Under the pieces are notes generated by a model. That model saw nothing but the letters and a program-made list of their open reading frames with translations. It made no database searches and was not told where the DNA came from. From assembly GCF_010730575.1 (NCBI RefSeq), contig NZ_AP022614.1:2728001-2792000 (forward strand): 64,000 bases of DNA. The letters are read 5' to 3'. The translations under genes were made by a program, and so were the position numbers. Shown one piece after another: positions 36,091 to 45,608 of this stretch. Numbering within the stretch: the first letter of the stretch is position 1; every line of letters starts with the position of its first letter. The stretch comes from Mycobacterium parmense. GTDB taxonomy: Bacteria > Actinomycetota > Actinomycetes > Mycobacteriales > Mycobacteriaceae.

Positions 36091-37548
36091 ATGAGCGTCG
36101 CACCGGACACGACCGTCGTCCTCCAAGACCGGTTCCTGCGCGAGCTGCCGGAGATGGCGATCCCCTGGAAGGCCGAGACCGCCGCCGAGTTGCGGCTGCT
36201 GGCGCTCAACGAGGGGCTCGCCGCGGAGCTGGGGCTCGACGCGGGCTGGTTGCGCAGCCCCGACGGACTGCGGTTCCTGGTGGGCAACCTGCTGCCCGAC
36301 AACGCGGCGCCCGTGGCCCAGGCGTACGCCGGGCATCAGTTCGGGGGGTTCGTCCCGCGGTTGGGCGACGGTCGGGCGCTACTGCTCGGCGAGCTGGTCA
36401 CCGGCGACGGCGGGCTGCGCGACGTCGCCCTCAAGGGCTCCGGTGCCACCCCGTTCGCGCGCGGCGGCGACGGGCTGGCCGCGGTGGGCCCGATGCTGCG
36501 GGAGTACGTCATCAGTGAGGCGATGCACGCACTGGGTGTGCCCACCACGCGATCGCTGGCCGTCGTGGCCACCGGACGCACCGTCCGGCGCGACACCGTC
36601 CTACCCGGCGCGGTGCTCACCCGCGTCGCGGGAAGCCACCTGCGCGTCGGCAGCTTCCAGTACGCCGCGACGGCCGGCGACGAGGGCCTGCTGCGCCGCC
36701 TCGCCGACCACGCGATCGCCCGTCACCACCCGGGCGCGGCGCGGGCCGAGAATCCCCATCTCGCGTTGTTCGAAGCGGTGGTGGCCGTGCAGGCCTCGCT
36801 GATCGCGCGGTGGATGCTGATCGGGTTCGTGCACGGGGTGATGAACACCGACAACATGACGATCTCGGGCGAGACCATCGATTACGGGCCATGCGCCTTC
36901 ATGGAGGCCTACGACCCCGACACCGTCTTCAGCTCGATCGACGCGTGGGGTCGCTACGCCTACGGCAACCAGCCCGTCGTCGCCGGCTGGAACCTCGCCC
37001 GCTTCGCCGAGACGCTCCTTCCCCTGTTCTCCGACAATCTCGAGGAGGCGGTGGCGCTGGCCGAGCAGTCCTTCGCGTCGGTGTTCACGCCAACCTACGA
37101 CGCCGTATGGTCGTCGGGCATGCGCGCCAAGCTCGGGCTGCCTGCGCAGGCCGACGTCGCGGCGCTGAGCGACGAGTTGCTTCGCCTGCTCAAGGAGAGC
37201 CACGTGGACTACACCTCCTTCTTCCGCCGCCTCGGTGCGGCGGCGCGCGGCGACACCGAGCCCGCGCGCGGGTTGTTCGTCGACCTGGCCGGCTTCGACG
37301 GGTGGTTGGCACGCTGGCAGGCCATGAATCCCGACGCCGACGTGATGGACCGCGCGAACCCCGTCTACATTCCGCGCAACCACCTGGTCGAAGAGGCGCT
37401 GGCCGCGGCCACCGAGGGCGACCTCGCCCCGCTCGACAAGCTCCTCGCGGCGGTGAGCGCCCCCTACGACGAACGGCCCGGACTTCAGCGCTACGCCGAT
37501 CCCGCGCCGGAGGACTTCGGCCCCTACCGCACGTTCTGCGGCACTTGA
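36091..37548 (+). CDS. selO: Protein adenylyltransferase SelO (YdiU/UPF0061)
   Basis: A 485-aa pseudokinase-fold AMPylator that transfers AMP from ATP to Ser/Thr/Tyr of proteins in redox stress. [14 protein letters not shown] forms the glycine-rich loop with the conserved Lys, HGVMNTDNM is the catalytic loop, and [12 protein letters not shown] is the metal-binding motif. The protein ends FCGT, with a Cys third from the end, where the family keeps a redox-active Cys (Sec in animals). It follows the hemerythrin gene by 25 nt, which fits an oxidative-stress context. Confidence 0.95.
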   Translation: MSVAPDTTVVLQDRFLRELPEMAIPWKAETAAELRLLALNEGLAAELGLDAGWLRSPDGLRFLVGNLLPDNAAPVAQAYAGHQFGGFVPRLGDGRALLLGELVTGDGGLRDVALKGSGATPFARGGDGLAAVGPMLREYVISEAMHALGVPTTRSLAVVATGRTVRRDTVLPGAVLTRVAGSHLRVGSFQYAATAGDEGLLRRLADHAIARHHPGAARAENPHLALFEAVVAVQASLIARWMLIGFVHGVMNTDNMTISGETIDYGPCAFMEAYDPDTVFSSIDAWGRYAYGNQPVVAGWNLARFAETLLPLFSDNLEEAVALAEQSFASVFTPTYDAVWSSGMRAKLGLPAQADVAALSDELLRLLKESHVDYTSFFRRLGAAARGDTEPARGLFVDLAGFDGWLARWQAMNPDADVMDRANPVYIPRNHLVEEALAAATEGDLAPLDKLLAAVSAPYDERPGLQRYADPAPEDFGPYRTFCGT

Positions 37549-37633
37549 ATTCAAATCGCCTTGCTACCAAATCTTTTCGTCAGTCCGATGATCGCGGGCG
37601 GCCGCCGTGAGCTCTTTCGCCGGCAGGATCGGA

Positions 37634-38035
37634 TCAACCGGACGCCGGCTCACTCGTCGTGCCTCTCAGGGGACGACGGGTGGCGCCCCACAGGCCGACG
37701 CCGACGCCGAGGGCGGCGCCCCCGAGCCCGATGAGCCGCTGCGCCGGTTTCAGGTCGTGGTAGACGCTGATGCCGCCGACGAGGTCGGCCGCGTCGGCGC
37801 CGCCGGAAGCCAGAAACCAGCCGCGAGCGTCTTTTCCGCGCAGGCCCCTCGATGCGAGCAGCGCACCGATCAATGCGTCGCGGTATCCCATCGACCGCAA
37901 AAGCAGTCGCGCCGTCGGAGTCGGTTCGTCCGCGTCACCCCACAGTCTGTTGGCGCGAAGCGGATCGACGAGGAACGAGACCCCGGACGCGAGTCGGATG
38001 CAGCCCGCGAGCAGTGCGGGTCGGTCGATTGGCAT
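37634..38035 (-). CDS. Small DUF4267-like membrane protein
   Basis: A 133-aa protein with three or four weakly hydrophobic segments: residues 6-22, LLRSMGYRDALIGALLAS, LASGGADAADLVGGI, and LIGLGGAALGVGVGLWGA. The pattern GYRDALIGALL, then DAADLVGG resembles DUF4267-type proteins, though I hold the family name loosely. No enzymatic motif is visible. It is monocistronic and convergent with selO. Confidence 0.7.
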   Translation of the reverse strand: MPIDRPALLAGCIRLASGVSFLVDPLRANRLWGDADEPTPTARLLLRSMGYRDALIGALLASRGLRGKDARGWFLASGGADAADLVGGISVYHDLKPAQRLIGLGGAALGVGVGLWGATRRPLRGTTSEPASG

Positions 38036-38155
38036 GAATTGAGGCTAAAGCCAAGGCTTTCTCGACGTGTGTGTAATAAAAAATCAGCGGTGGTTGCGAT
38101 TACAGTCTGGTGAAAGTGGACACTTGCGCGGGGCGCGCGCATTACTTTCTCACCT

Positions 38156-38848
38156 ATGACGCAATCGGGGGATTCGCTCAGGCACCGGCAGGCGTACCTG
38201 AGCCACCCTGTCACACCACGCCGCAACAAGCTCGCACCGGACCCGAACGTACGCCAGGCGATCCTCGCTGCGGCTTCGAAATCCGTTCAGGAACAAGGGG
38301 TCCGGGGCCTCAGCGTCGCTGCGGTCCTCGAGCACGCCCAGCTCAGCACCCGCGCCTTCTACCGCCACTTCGAGTCGAAAGACCAGCTGGTCACGGCGGT
38401 CTTCCAGGAGATGACGCGCGACGAGGTGCTGCGGTTGCGGACCAAGATGGCGCAGGCGGCCACCCCGATCGCGGCCGTGGTCGCCTGGATCGACGGCCGG
38501 CTCGATCTGGCGTTCGACGAAACCATGCGGTCAGAGCTGCGCTGGGTCTCGCTGGAGGCCGAACCGCAGATGGTGAGCTCGCCGGACCTCGTCTCGTCGG
38601 CGTACACGGCCATCCTCGAACCGCTCATCGAGCAACTCGAACGGGGTCTCGAGACCGGCGACTTCCAAGACATCGTTCCGTTGACGGCGGCGAAGTCGAT
38701 CCACGGTGTGGTGTGGGCGGGCACCCAGCGGCAGTGCGCGATGGGCCACCGCGACCGCGCCGAGGTCCGCGACCGGGCGCTGCGGTTCTGCCTGCGCGGC
38801 CTGGGCGTGACACCGACGACGATCGAGCAGGTCACCGCGCGCGCCTGA
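38156..38848 (+). CDS. TetR family transcriptional regulator
   Basis: A 230-aa TetR regulator. After a ~30-residue basic leader, the DNA-binding domain reads RQAILAAASKSVQEQGVRGLSVAAVLEHAQLSTRAFYRHFESKDQLV. The ligand-binding domain that follows is all-helical. It may instead start at an internal codon nearer the domain. No target gene is obvious: the neighbours are the divergent small membrane protein and a decayed small gene downstream. Confidence 0.9.
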   Translation: MTQSGDSLRHRQAYLSHPVTPRRNKLAPDPNVRQAILAAASKSVQEQGVRGLSVAAVLEHAQLSTRAFYRHFESKDQLVTAVFQEMTRDEVLRLRTKMAQAATPIAAVVAWIDGRLDLAFDETMRSELRWVSLEAEPQMVSSPDLVSSAYTAILEPLIEQLERGLETGDFQDIVPLTAAKSIHGVVWAGTQRQCAMGHRDRAEVRDRALRFCLRGLGVTPTTIEQVTARA

Positions 38849-38973
38849 GGGAGCCCGGTGTCCGCAGCAAACCGTCAGACGCCCGGGCGCGCTTGCGCCT
38901 CAAGCCATGTCAGATTCCGACAAACTGTTCGTGACGTGGAAAGGCGTAAGCCCCAGGGGTTAACATATCGGGG

Positions 38974-39142
38974 ATGCTCACCAAGCTGCGCGAGGTACTC
39001 AGCTACCAGCTGTCTATTGCCGAATTGCTCGGCATGGCAATCGTTTTCGGTGCGCCTGCGGGGCGCCGACCCGGTGGTGTCGTTTCCGGGATCGATCGTC
39101 TCGTGGCCGGTTCTGCTGTTTTCGAACGTGTGCATCACGTGA
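38974..39142 (+). pseudogene. Frameshifted remnant of a small mycobacterial membrane protein
   Basis: ATG 38974 opens MLTKLREVLSYQLSIAELLGMAIVFGAP. The frame then becomes nonsense, and the expected second half (VVSFPGSIVSWPVLLFSNVC) appears one frame over and stops at 39142. Together the halves resemble a short two-helix mycobacterial membrane protein with the middle deleted and the frame lost near 39055. Confidence 0.55.
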
Positions 39143-39255
39143 GGCAACCTTGGCATTTCCACCCGCCACCCGAGTTCGATTGCAAAGATGCTGAGGTGGC
39201 GCCATCGGTCCGCGAGCCCTCCTCGCAGGCCACCCGGGGGTAAAAGGAGACAGCG

Positions 39256-39777
39256 ATGACTGTCGACGATAGTGGAGCGCCCGTCGTTCCGACGCACCAT
39301 CCAGCGCCGGTGCGGCCCCGTTCGGCCTGGTCAAGGCCGCTCGGGGCCCTGCTGATGGCCGCGCCCGTCGCGCTGATCGCGTTGTTCGGCCTCGGCCTGC
39401 TGGCCGCCTACTCGCTGCGCGACAGGACCGCGTCGTCGCCCGCCCCCCAGACACTGACGGTCACCGCGACACCCAAGACGCCGAATCCCGCCGACGCACC
39501 GGACAACAGGTTCCTGGCCGCTCTGGCGTCGTACGGGATCGCGGACAACGGCACGGAATCGGTGCGGCAGCGGTTCATGGAGTTCGGCCACCACACCTGT
39601 TTCACCCTGCTGCCGCCGAAGCCGCAGCCGCTCGCCGCGACGGTGAGCACCATCTTGACCGAGGAGAACAACGACGTCGTGGCCGGGAATCCATGGTCCC
39701 CGAAATTCACCTACGACGACGCCGAGCACCTGGCGCAGGCCGCGATCGGCGCTTACTGCCCGGACGTGCCCAGGTAG
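39256..39777 (+). CDS. DUF732 domain membrane-anchored protein
   Basis: A 173-aa protein. The N-terminal Pro-rich cytoplasmic stretch is followed by one transmembrane helix (about 35-55, LLMAAPVALIALFGLGLLAA) and a Thr/Pro linker. The DUF732-type helical domain (FLAALASYGIADNG, then YDDAEHLAQAAIGAYCPD) has two Cys likely to form a disulfide. Such domains are found outside the membrane in mycobacteria, with unknown function. ATG 39256 has AAAGGAG upstream. Confidence 0.85.
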   Translation: MTVDDSGAPVVPTHHPAPVRPRSAWSRPLGALLMAAPVALIALFGLGLLAAYSLRDRTASSPAPQTLTVTATPKTPNPADAPDNRFLAALASYGIADNGTESVRQRFMEFGHHTCFTLLPPKPQPLAATVSTILTEENNDVVAGNPWSPKFTYDDAEHLAQAAIGAYCPDVPR

Positions 39778-39974
39778 TCCGCCGGCAACCCGCGGCGCCG
39801 GCGACGGCGGCGGCGGCGGCAAAGCCCAACATTGCCAACAGGATTCGCGTCGCTTGCCAGGCGGTTGCGGTCAAGGCGCGGCGCGGCGCGCCCGCCGCTT
39901 TCGGCACGGTGCCTGTGAGTTCAGCCGGGCGAAGCTTACTGTGGGCAGTGGCCGGCGGGAGAAGGACCAGACCC

Positions 39975-40841
39975 ATGGACAACGACGACGAGTCCGTCAC
40001 GACGCTCGAGGACCTGCGGGGCGACCTGGCGCAGCGATACAGGTGGACACCGAGCGCCGGTAGCTCGGTTGACAATGCGACCGTCGAGGCCGACATGGCG
40101 GCCCTCGACCGCGACGGCTACGTCGTCTGGGAGAACCTGCTGGGCACCGAGGAGTGCCGGCAGATCCGCGAAACCGTGCGGCCGTGGCTCGGGCACACCG
40201 GGCGCAACTCGTTCGAGGGCCGGCGCACCCAGCGCGTCTACAGCGTGCTGAGCAGGACGCGGGTGTGCGACCGGCTGGTCGACCATCCGCGGGTGCTGGC
40301 CGTACTCGACCGGTTGCTGATGCCCAACTATCTGCTTTCGGCGTTGCAGGCCATCAACATTCAGCCGAATGAGGCCGCGCAGCTGGCCCATCACGACGAC
40401 GGTTTCTATCCGGTCCCGCGGCCGCGGGCACCGTTGGCGGCGGCAACGATCTGGGCGATCGACGACTTCACCGCCGATAACGGCGCAACGGTCCTGTTTC
40501 CCGGCAGCCACGTGTGGGGCAAGCGCCGGCCCGGCCCCGAGGACCGTGCGCTGCCCGTCGTCATGCCCGCCGGCTCATGCGTCTTCTTCGTCGGCACCCT
40601 CTGGCACGGCGGCGGCGCCAACAACAGCGGCCACGACCGCCTCGCCGTCACCGCGCAGTACTGCCAACCCTGGCTGCGACCGATGGAGGCCTTCACCCTG
40701 TCGGTGTCGCGCGACACCGCCCGCGCGGTCTCCGACGACATCCGCCGCATGCTCGGTTACAGCATCCACCCGCCGTTCGTCGGCGCCGTGGACGGTCTGC
40801 ACCCCCTGCGGGTGCTCGACGTCGAGGGCCCGCCCGGCTAA
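39975..40841 (+). CDS. Phytanoyl-CoA dioxygenase (PhyH)-family enzyme
   Basis: A 288-aa Fe(II)/2-oxoglutarate dioxygenase. The iron ligands are visible: HHDDGF (His and Asp) and the distal His in WHGGGANNSGHDRLAV, followed by the Arg that holds 2-oxoglutarate. FPGSHVWG is typical of the fold. It should hydroxylate a small or lipid-like substrate that cannot be named. ATG 39975 (MDNDDESVTT). The stop overlaps that of the convergent gene in CTAA at 40838-40841. Confidence 0.88.
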   Translation: MDNDDESVTTLEDLRGDLAQRYRWTPSAGSSVDNATVEADMAALDRDGYVVWENLLGTEECRQIRETVRPWLGHTGRNSFEGRRTQRVYSVLSRTRVCDRLVDHPRVLAVLDRLLMPNYLLSALQAINIQPNEAAQLAHHDDGFYPVPRPRAPLAAATIWAIDDFTADNGATVLFPGSHVWGKRRPGPEDRALPVVMPAGSCVFFVGTLWHGGGANNSGHDRLAVTAQYCQPWLRPMEAFTLSVSRDTARAVSDDIRRMLGYSIHPPFVGAVDGLHPLRVLDVEGPPG

Positions 40842-42256
40842 CAACGGTCGTTCGGTTGGCAAAGCCCGTCCGGCCGGATGTAGGTCCACGGCTGGTGGGG
40901 CCGATCCTTCAGGCAGCCCCGTTGCCAATCCCACTGCGGGTGCATCCGGAGGAAATCCTCGGCGATGAACTCCACGCCGTCGGCCCGCCCGAACCTCGCC
41001 CACAGGCTCATCGACTCGACGTCGGCGGCGGTGACGACCTTGCCGTCCACCGACCCGAACGGCGTGAACGGTACCAGCCCGCTGAACTGGCACGGGTCGA
41101 CATCCGAGTACCCGCAGATGGTCCGCGAAGACGGGTGCACGTAGCCCAGGTAGGCGTCGTAGGTGTCCCCGAGCATGCGCTGGGCGACCCCGGTGTCGAT
41201 GACGCCGTCGTACTCGGAGAGCAGCTGGTGCCAGCGGACGCGGCGCCCACCGGTGGGCAGCCGAATGTCGCTGAAGCCCGTCGCGCGGCACTCCAGATTG
41301 CGGATCCGCGGGTCCACCGGGGCATTGTCACCCGAGTAGTAGCCGTCCGACTTCCTCTCGAGGCTCTGGTAGAGCAGGCCCTGTTCGTAGCGGGCGATCT
41401 CACCGGTCTTCACGTCGGCGATCAACCACGAATCGGCGTATCCGCCGTTGTTGTCGGTGTTGAGGATCTCCACCCACTGGTCGATATCGCTCGCGTACTG
41501 AGCGGCCGTTCGCGCCCGCACGAACTCCGGGACGCGGGTCTCGTCATAACCCTTGGACCCCTCGTAGCCGGCGATCGTCGTCTCCGTGATGGCCAGCCCC
41601 GCACCGGTCAGCCAGAAATCGGTCATGCTGGCGACCCAACCCGGCGCGGTCTGCATGACCATCCGGTTGCCGTCCTCAGGTGTGAGGTCCAAGATCACGT
41701 TCTCGAATTGGCCCTGCCAGAAGTCGGTGAAACTGGTGTGTCCCATGACGACGGACCCGTCGAGCGTCGCGCTGCCCGCTGCGACGAAGGCGCTGCAGTG
41801 CGAACCCTGGCCGCCTGTCGGCGCCAGGGCGCTGTACCGACCGGCCCGTTTGGGCCACCAGTATGCGGTGAGTTCCATCCAGTCGTTGAGGCCCAGCACA
41901 TCTTCGAATGTCGCCGGGACACCCGCCGCGGTCAGTCCGGCGGCGATGCCCTCCATCTCCGCGCGCAGTTCGTCCGGGACCTTGTCGGCGTGCAGCTCGC
42001 GCGCCATGTCCACGAAGAAGTCGTAGCCCATGCCGATGTGCTGGCGGGTCATCTCCCGATAAACACGGATGGACTCGGCGTACTCGTCGGCGACGAGGTA
42101 CCCGTATTGGAATCCGCGGGCTGCCGGGGCCCCGTTGACGACGACGTGCAGCCACCCGTTGACTTCGCGGCGCGACGCCCGGCCGAGCCACGTCCGTTGT
42201 TGTTCGGACAGCCGGGTTCGCGCGCGAGTACTCGAGTCCTTCGTGTCGATGCTCAT
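40838..42256 (-). CDS. C45 / phospholipase B-like Ntn hydrolase
   Basis: A 472-aa protein. HCSAFVAAG near residue 150, followed by DGSVVMGHTSFTDF, matches the self-processing N-terminal-nucleophile (Cys) site of C45 acyltransferases and phospholipase B-like proteins. AITETTIAG resembles the following conserved block. Cleavage before Cys would release an N-terminal propeptide of about 145 residues. No signal peptide is visible, unlike many PLB proteins. The substrate may be an amide or acyl ester. It is the last gene of a minus pair with the beta-lactamase-like gene, 77 nt upstream. Confidence 0.8.
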   Translation of the reverse strand: MSIDTKDSSTRARTRLSEQQRTWLGRASRREVNGWLHVVVNGAPAARGFQYGYLVADEYAESIRVYREMTRQHIGMGYDFFVDMARELHADKVPDELRAEMEGIAAGLTAAGVPATFEDVLGLNDWMELTAYWWPKRAGRYSALAPTGGQGSHCSAFVAAGSATLDGSVVMGHTSFTDFWQGQFENVILDLTPEDGNRMVMQTAPGWVASMTDFWLTGAGLAITETTIAGYEGSKGYDETRVPEFVRARTAAQYASDIDQWVEILNTDNNGGYADSWLIADVKTGEIARYEQGLLYQSLERKSDGYYSGDNAPVDPRIRNLECRATGFSDIRLPTGGRRVRWHQLLSEYDGVIDTGVAQRMLGDTYDAYLGYVHPSSRTICGYSDVDPCQFSGLVPFTPFGSVDGKVVTAADVESMSLWARFGRADGVEFIAEDFLRMHPQWDWQRGCLKDRPHQPWTYIRPDGLCQPNDRC

Positions 42257-42333
42257 GGGTCTGACTTACCCACATCGGGCCCCGCGGAACGGGGCCGTGC
42301 CCGCCGCGTCGGTCGGGGTCGTCGTCGATGGGC

Positions 42334-43854
42334 TCAGCCGCAGCAGCGCAGCCCCAGCGCCCGGGCCGCCGCCGTGGCGACTTCGCCCCGCAGATCGGAG
42401 ATCGGTGGACTGCCCCGAACGAGGATGGAGTTCGAGAGCAGGACCACGTACGTGTCGGAGCCGGGGTCGATCCACAGCGTGGTTCCGGTGAAACCCGTGG
42501 CGCCGAAGCTTCCCACGGGAAACACGGTGCCCCGCGGCCGCGAATAGGCCGTGTCGATGTCCCAGCCGAAGCCGAACAGGTCCTGTCCCTCGATCGAGGG
42601 GTAGTGCGGAGCGGCGGCGCGCCGGGCGGCGACGTTGGCGGCGCCGACCTGTTGGGGGGTGTGCCCGGGTTGCTGCGGAGTCGTCATCATCTCCACCGTC
42701 GCGCGGCGCAGCGGAAACCTGCTCGGGCGGTCCGCGAGACGGTCGAGCAGCGCCTGGGCGTAGACGCCGACGTCGTGCGCCGTGGAGAACACCCCGGCGT
42801 TGCCGGCCACTCCCCCCATGCGGCGCGCCGTCGGGTCGTGCACGGTGCCCCGGAGCAGGTACCCGAAATCGGGATTGTCGGCAGGGGTGGCGCTGCTCTG
42901 CTCGTCGATGGCCGTCGGTGCGACGCGCGGCAACACCGCGGTGCTCCACCCGTCGGCCGGACAGGCGACGGCCTGCGTCCCCGCGGGAGCCCAGGCGATC
43001 GCGGCCCCCCGGGTGGTGTGCGGACCGCACGCTTTGGCCGCAGGAAGGTATCGGGTGTCGTTCATGCCGAGCGGCCCGAACACGTTGCGCTGGACGAAGA
43101 CGTCCTCGGATTCGCCGCTGACCTTTTCCAGCAGCGCGCCGAGCAGCATGTAATTGATGTCGGAGTAGCGGAAGGTCTCACCGGGACCCGACTGCAGCGG
43201 CATGCCGAGCGCCCGACGGATGCCCTCCGGTTTGTCGGGGCCGTCGAGTCCCCACGGGTCGGCGAGGCTGACGTCGATCCCTTCGCCCGAGGTGTTCGTG
43301 AGCAACATGCGGACCGTGACCATCGCCCGCTGCGGGTCGTTCGCCGTGTTGAAGTCCGGGAGATATTTCTGGACGGGATCGTCGAATCCGACCTTGCCCT
43401 GTTCGTAGAGCTGCATCACGGCGGTCGCCGTGGCGAGGCTCTTCGTCAGCGAGGCCATGTCGAAGACCGTGTCCTCGGTCATCGGTTCCGCCGGCGCGGG
43501 CGATCCGTCCAGCCCCGGGTCGCCCGCGAGCGTGCGTAAGCCGTACGCCTGGTGGAAGACCACCCTGCCGCCATGCCCGACGCCGACCACGGCCCCCGGC
43601 AGCCTGCCCGCCGCGACCGCATCGTTGACCAGCTTCGAGACCGTCGCGAAGGCGGGTGAGGCAGCCGCGGCCGGCGGCTCGGGGTCCGTCGGGGCGGGCG
43701 GCGCGGCCGCCGGAGGCGCCGGCTGCGCCGGGTGCGCGACCTGCCCCGTGTGGTGGCCGCGGACCGAAGTGGCGGCGATCGCCAGCAGCACCGCGGCGAC
43801 GACGAGCGCCCTGCGCACCCACGGCTTGCCGAGCGCGGAGGTCACAAGCGGCAT
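42334..43854 (-). CDS. Beta-lactamase family serine hydrolase, membrane-anchored
   Basis: A 506-aa protein starting MPLVTSALGK. One N-terminal hydrophobic helix (about 13-30) serves as signal or anchor, followed by a Pro/Ala-rich linker. A class C-type domain has SLTK as the SxxK nucleophile motif, YSDINY as the second motif, and GATGFTGT near the end in place of KTG. Such enzymes act as esterases, peptidases or penicillin-binding-like proteins outside the membrane. I rejected the much longer upstream open frame because it is antisense to the M15 gene. It is divergent from that gene. Confidence 0.88.
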   Translation of the reverse strand: MPLVTSALGKPWVRRALVVAAVLLAIAATSVRGHHTGQVAHPAQPAPPAAAPPAPTDPEPPAAAASPAFATVSKLVNDAVAAGRLPGAVVGVGHGGRVVFHQAYGLRTLAGDPGLDGSPAPAEPMTEDTVFDMASLTKSLATATAVMQLYEQGKVGFDDPVQKYLPDFNTANDPQRAMVTVRMLLTNTSGEGIDVSLADPWGLDGPDKPEGIRRALGMPLQSGPGETFRYSDINYMLLGALLEKVSGESEDVFVQRNVFGPLGMNDTRYLPAAKACGPHTTRGAAIAWAPAGTQAVACPADGWSTAVLPRVAPTAIDEQSSATPADNPDFGYLLRGTVHDPTARRMGGVAGNAGVFSTAHDVGVYAQALLDRLADRPSRFPLRRATVEMMTTPQQPGHTPQQVGAANVAARRAAAPHYPSIEGQDLFGFGWDIDTAYSRPRGTVFPVGSFGATGFTGTTLWIDPGSDTYVVLLSNSILVRGSPPISDLRGEVATAAARALGLRCCG

Positions 43855-43917
43855 ATCGCAAGGGTAGGACAGCGATAGCGTCGCTACTGACGTTGTCGGA
43901 CGGGACGGAGGTGGGCG

Positions 43918-44595
43918 GTGCGGGTCCCCGGGTTCGCCGCAGCGGTGGGCGCGGTGCTGGCCGGTGTCCTGGTCGCGCAATGCGCCGCGCCGCCTCCGGT
44001 GGCCGCACCACCGGCGCCGCCGCCGGCCGCGGCATCGACGCCGTCCACGGTTCAGCCGGTCACCGCCGCGGAACTCGGCGCAAGCTGGCGGCCCGGTTGC
44101 CCGGTCGGACCGGATCGGCTCAGGCGGGTCGTCGTCGACCACCTCGGATTCGACGGCCTGACGCACCGCGGCGAGCTGATCGTGCACGAAGACCTGGTGG
44201 GCGAGGTCGTCGCGGTCTTCGAGCGGCTGTACCGACTGGGCTTTCCCATCGAGAAGGTCCGCACGGCCGACCACTACCCGGGCGCCGACGACGAGCTGTC
44301 CATGGAGGACGACAACACCTCGGCGTTCAACTGCCGGGGCATCCCGGGCAGCCGTCGGTGGTCCCAACACGCCTACGGACGGGCCATCGACCTCAATCCC
44401 CTGCTGAACCCCTGCGTCTACGCCGGCGGCGCCTTCGAACCGCGCAATGCCGGCGCCTACCTCGACCGCGGCCGCACCGACGGGGGCCTGCTGCACGACG
44501 GGGACCCCGCGGTTCACGCCTTCACCGACCACGGCTGGCAGTGGGGCGGCCGCTGGGCGACGCCCGTCGACTACCAGCACTTCGAGCGGCCGTGA
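43918..44595 (+). CDS. M15 family exported peptidase (VanY/CwlK-like)
   Basis: A 225-aa zinc peptidase. The N-terminal signal peptide of about 22 residues ends near VAQC, a weak lipobox; a Pro/Ala linker follows. The catalytic domain has SQHAYGRAIDLN (the HxxxxxxD zinc pair) and the C-terminal DYQHFE with the third zinc His. M15 enzymes cut D-Ala-D-Ala or L-Ala-D-Glu bonds of peptidoglycan stems. The start is GTG 43918. It is divergent from the beta-lactamase-like gene, 63 nt apart, which suggests shared control. Confidence 0.88.
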   Translation: MRVPGFAAAVGAVLAGVLVAQCAAPPPVAAPPAPPPAAASTPSTVQPVTAAELGASWRPGCPVGPDRLRRVVVDHLGFDGLTHRGELIVHEDLVGEVVAVFERLYRLGFPIEKVRTADHYPGADDELSMEDDNTSAFNCRGIPGSRRWSQHAYGRAIDLNPLLNPCVYAGGAFEPRNAGAYLDRGRTDGGLLHDGDPAVHAFTDHGWQWGGRWATPVDYQHFERP

Positions 44596-44622
44596 CGCAG
44601 CGCTTTGCAAGAATGGCCTGCT

Positions 44623-45126
44623 ATGCCGCGCTCATTCGACGTGTTGACCGAATCGCCCGCCAGCGTCGAACAGATTCATGCCGCCTTCGGCCGCGAGGAC
44701 TACTGGATGGCGCGCATCGCGGCCAGCGCCGCGCCCATCACGCTGGATTCGCTGACCGCCGACGCCGACGGCACGGTGACGGTGCGCTCCACCCAACACC
44801 TGAGCCGCGCGTTGCTGCCCGGGTTCATCGCCAACCTCGTCCCCGGCGAGGTGAAGGTCATGCACAGCGAGTCGTGGCGACCGGACGGCGACCGCCGGGT
44901 CAGCGGGCAGATCACCGTCTCGGCTTCCGGCGGACTGGGATCCGGGCGCGCCCAGAGTTGGCTGGCACCGGCGGGCAGCGGCTCGCAACTGCGCTCCGCC
45001 GTGCGTGTCGAGGTCAAGATCCCCTTGGTGGGGCGCAAGTTCGAGAAGACCATCGGCACGAGCCTGGCCGAGAGCATTCCGGCCTTACTGCGCTTCACCA
45101 CCACGTGGATCGCCGATCACGCGTGA
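44623..45126 (+). CDS. DUF2505 domain protein
   Basis: A 167-aa actinobacterial DUF2505 protein with a START/SRPBCC-like helix-grip pattern. It has MPRSFDVLTESPASVEQIHAAF, then HLSRALLPGFIANLVPG and a C-terminal long helix (FEKTIGTSLAESIPALLRF). The function is unknown; the fold could hold a hydrophobic ligand. ATG 44623 was chosen because it begins the family-typical PRSFDV; an in-frame start 18 nt earlier is possible. It converges on the whiB gene, overlapping by about 10 nt. Confidence 0.85.
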   Translation: MPRSFDVLTESPASVEQIHAAFGREDYWMARIAASAAPITLDSLTADADGTVTVRSTQHLSRALLPGFIANLVPGEVKVMHSESWRPDGDRRVSGQITVSASGGLGSGRAQSWLAPAGSGSQLRSAVRVEVKIPLVGRKFEKTIGTSLAESIPALLRFTTTWIADHA

Positions 45127-45446
45127 CGTCGCTGGTCGTTGTCGCGGTGTTTGCGCTTGCTGACCAGGACGTCGTACCAGGAGGCCACCTCGGAGTGCTC
45201 CTTGAGCAAGGCACGCCGCCGGCGCTCGGTCATGCCACCCCAGACGCCGAACTCGACCCGGTTGTCGAGCGCCTCGGCGAGGCACTCGACGGCGACGGGA
45301 CAGTGCCGGCAAATGGCGGTCGCGTCCCGTTGCGCCTTGCCGGTGACGAAGAGCCGGTCGGGATCGGTGGAGCGACAGAGCGCCCGTGACACCCATTCGG
45401 AACGGTCTACGGGCACGACGGCGATGAAGGCGGTGTTGACTCCCAT
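45117..45446 (-). CDS. WhiB family iron-sulfur regulator (WhiB4-like)
   Basis: A 109-aa WhiB protein. Four cysteines at 24, 46, 49 and 55 (C-x21-C-x2-C-x5-C) should hold a [4Fe-4S] cluster, and GVWGGM is the sigma-factor/DNA-binding turn. A basic C-terminus (KRKHRDNDQRR) follows. The segments WVSRALCR and FGVWGGMTERRRRALLK resemble WhiB4 more than WhiB1-3, but the neighbours differ from those of M. tuberculosis whiB4, so I treat it as a paralog. It probably senses O2, NO or redox state. Confidence 0.9.
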   Translation of the reverse strand: MGVNTAFIAVVPVDRSEWVSRALCRSTDPDRLFVTGKAQRDATAICRHCPVAVECLAEALDNRVEFGVWGGMTERRRRALLKEHSEVASWYDVLVSKRKHRDNDQRRHA

Positions 45447-45608
45447 CCGGGGCACTCCTGTGTGTGGTTGGCGGTGTCTGACCCCCCGGCAATGACTATC
45501 CCGGCGCGGTTCGGCGGTGTCTGTCGGGCGAGCGGACCTTCGGGGAATGAATCGCGTGTCCCCCGATCGGGGGAGCCGACAGCAAACCGCTGTGCGACAC
45601 TCAACGGC

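Noticed and set aside
43855..44610. Upstream extension of the beta-lactamase-like frame
   Set aside because: The extension is antisense to the M15 peptidase; the signal-anchor start at 43854 is natural.
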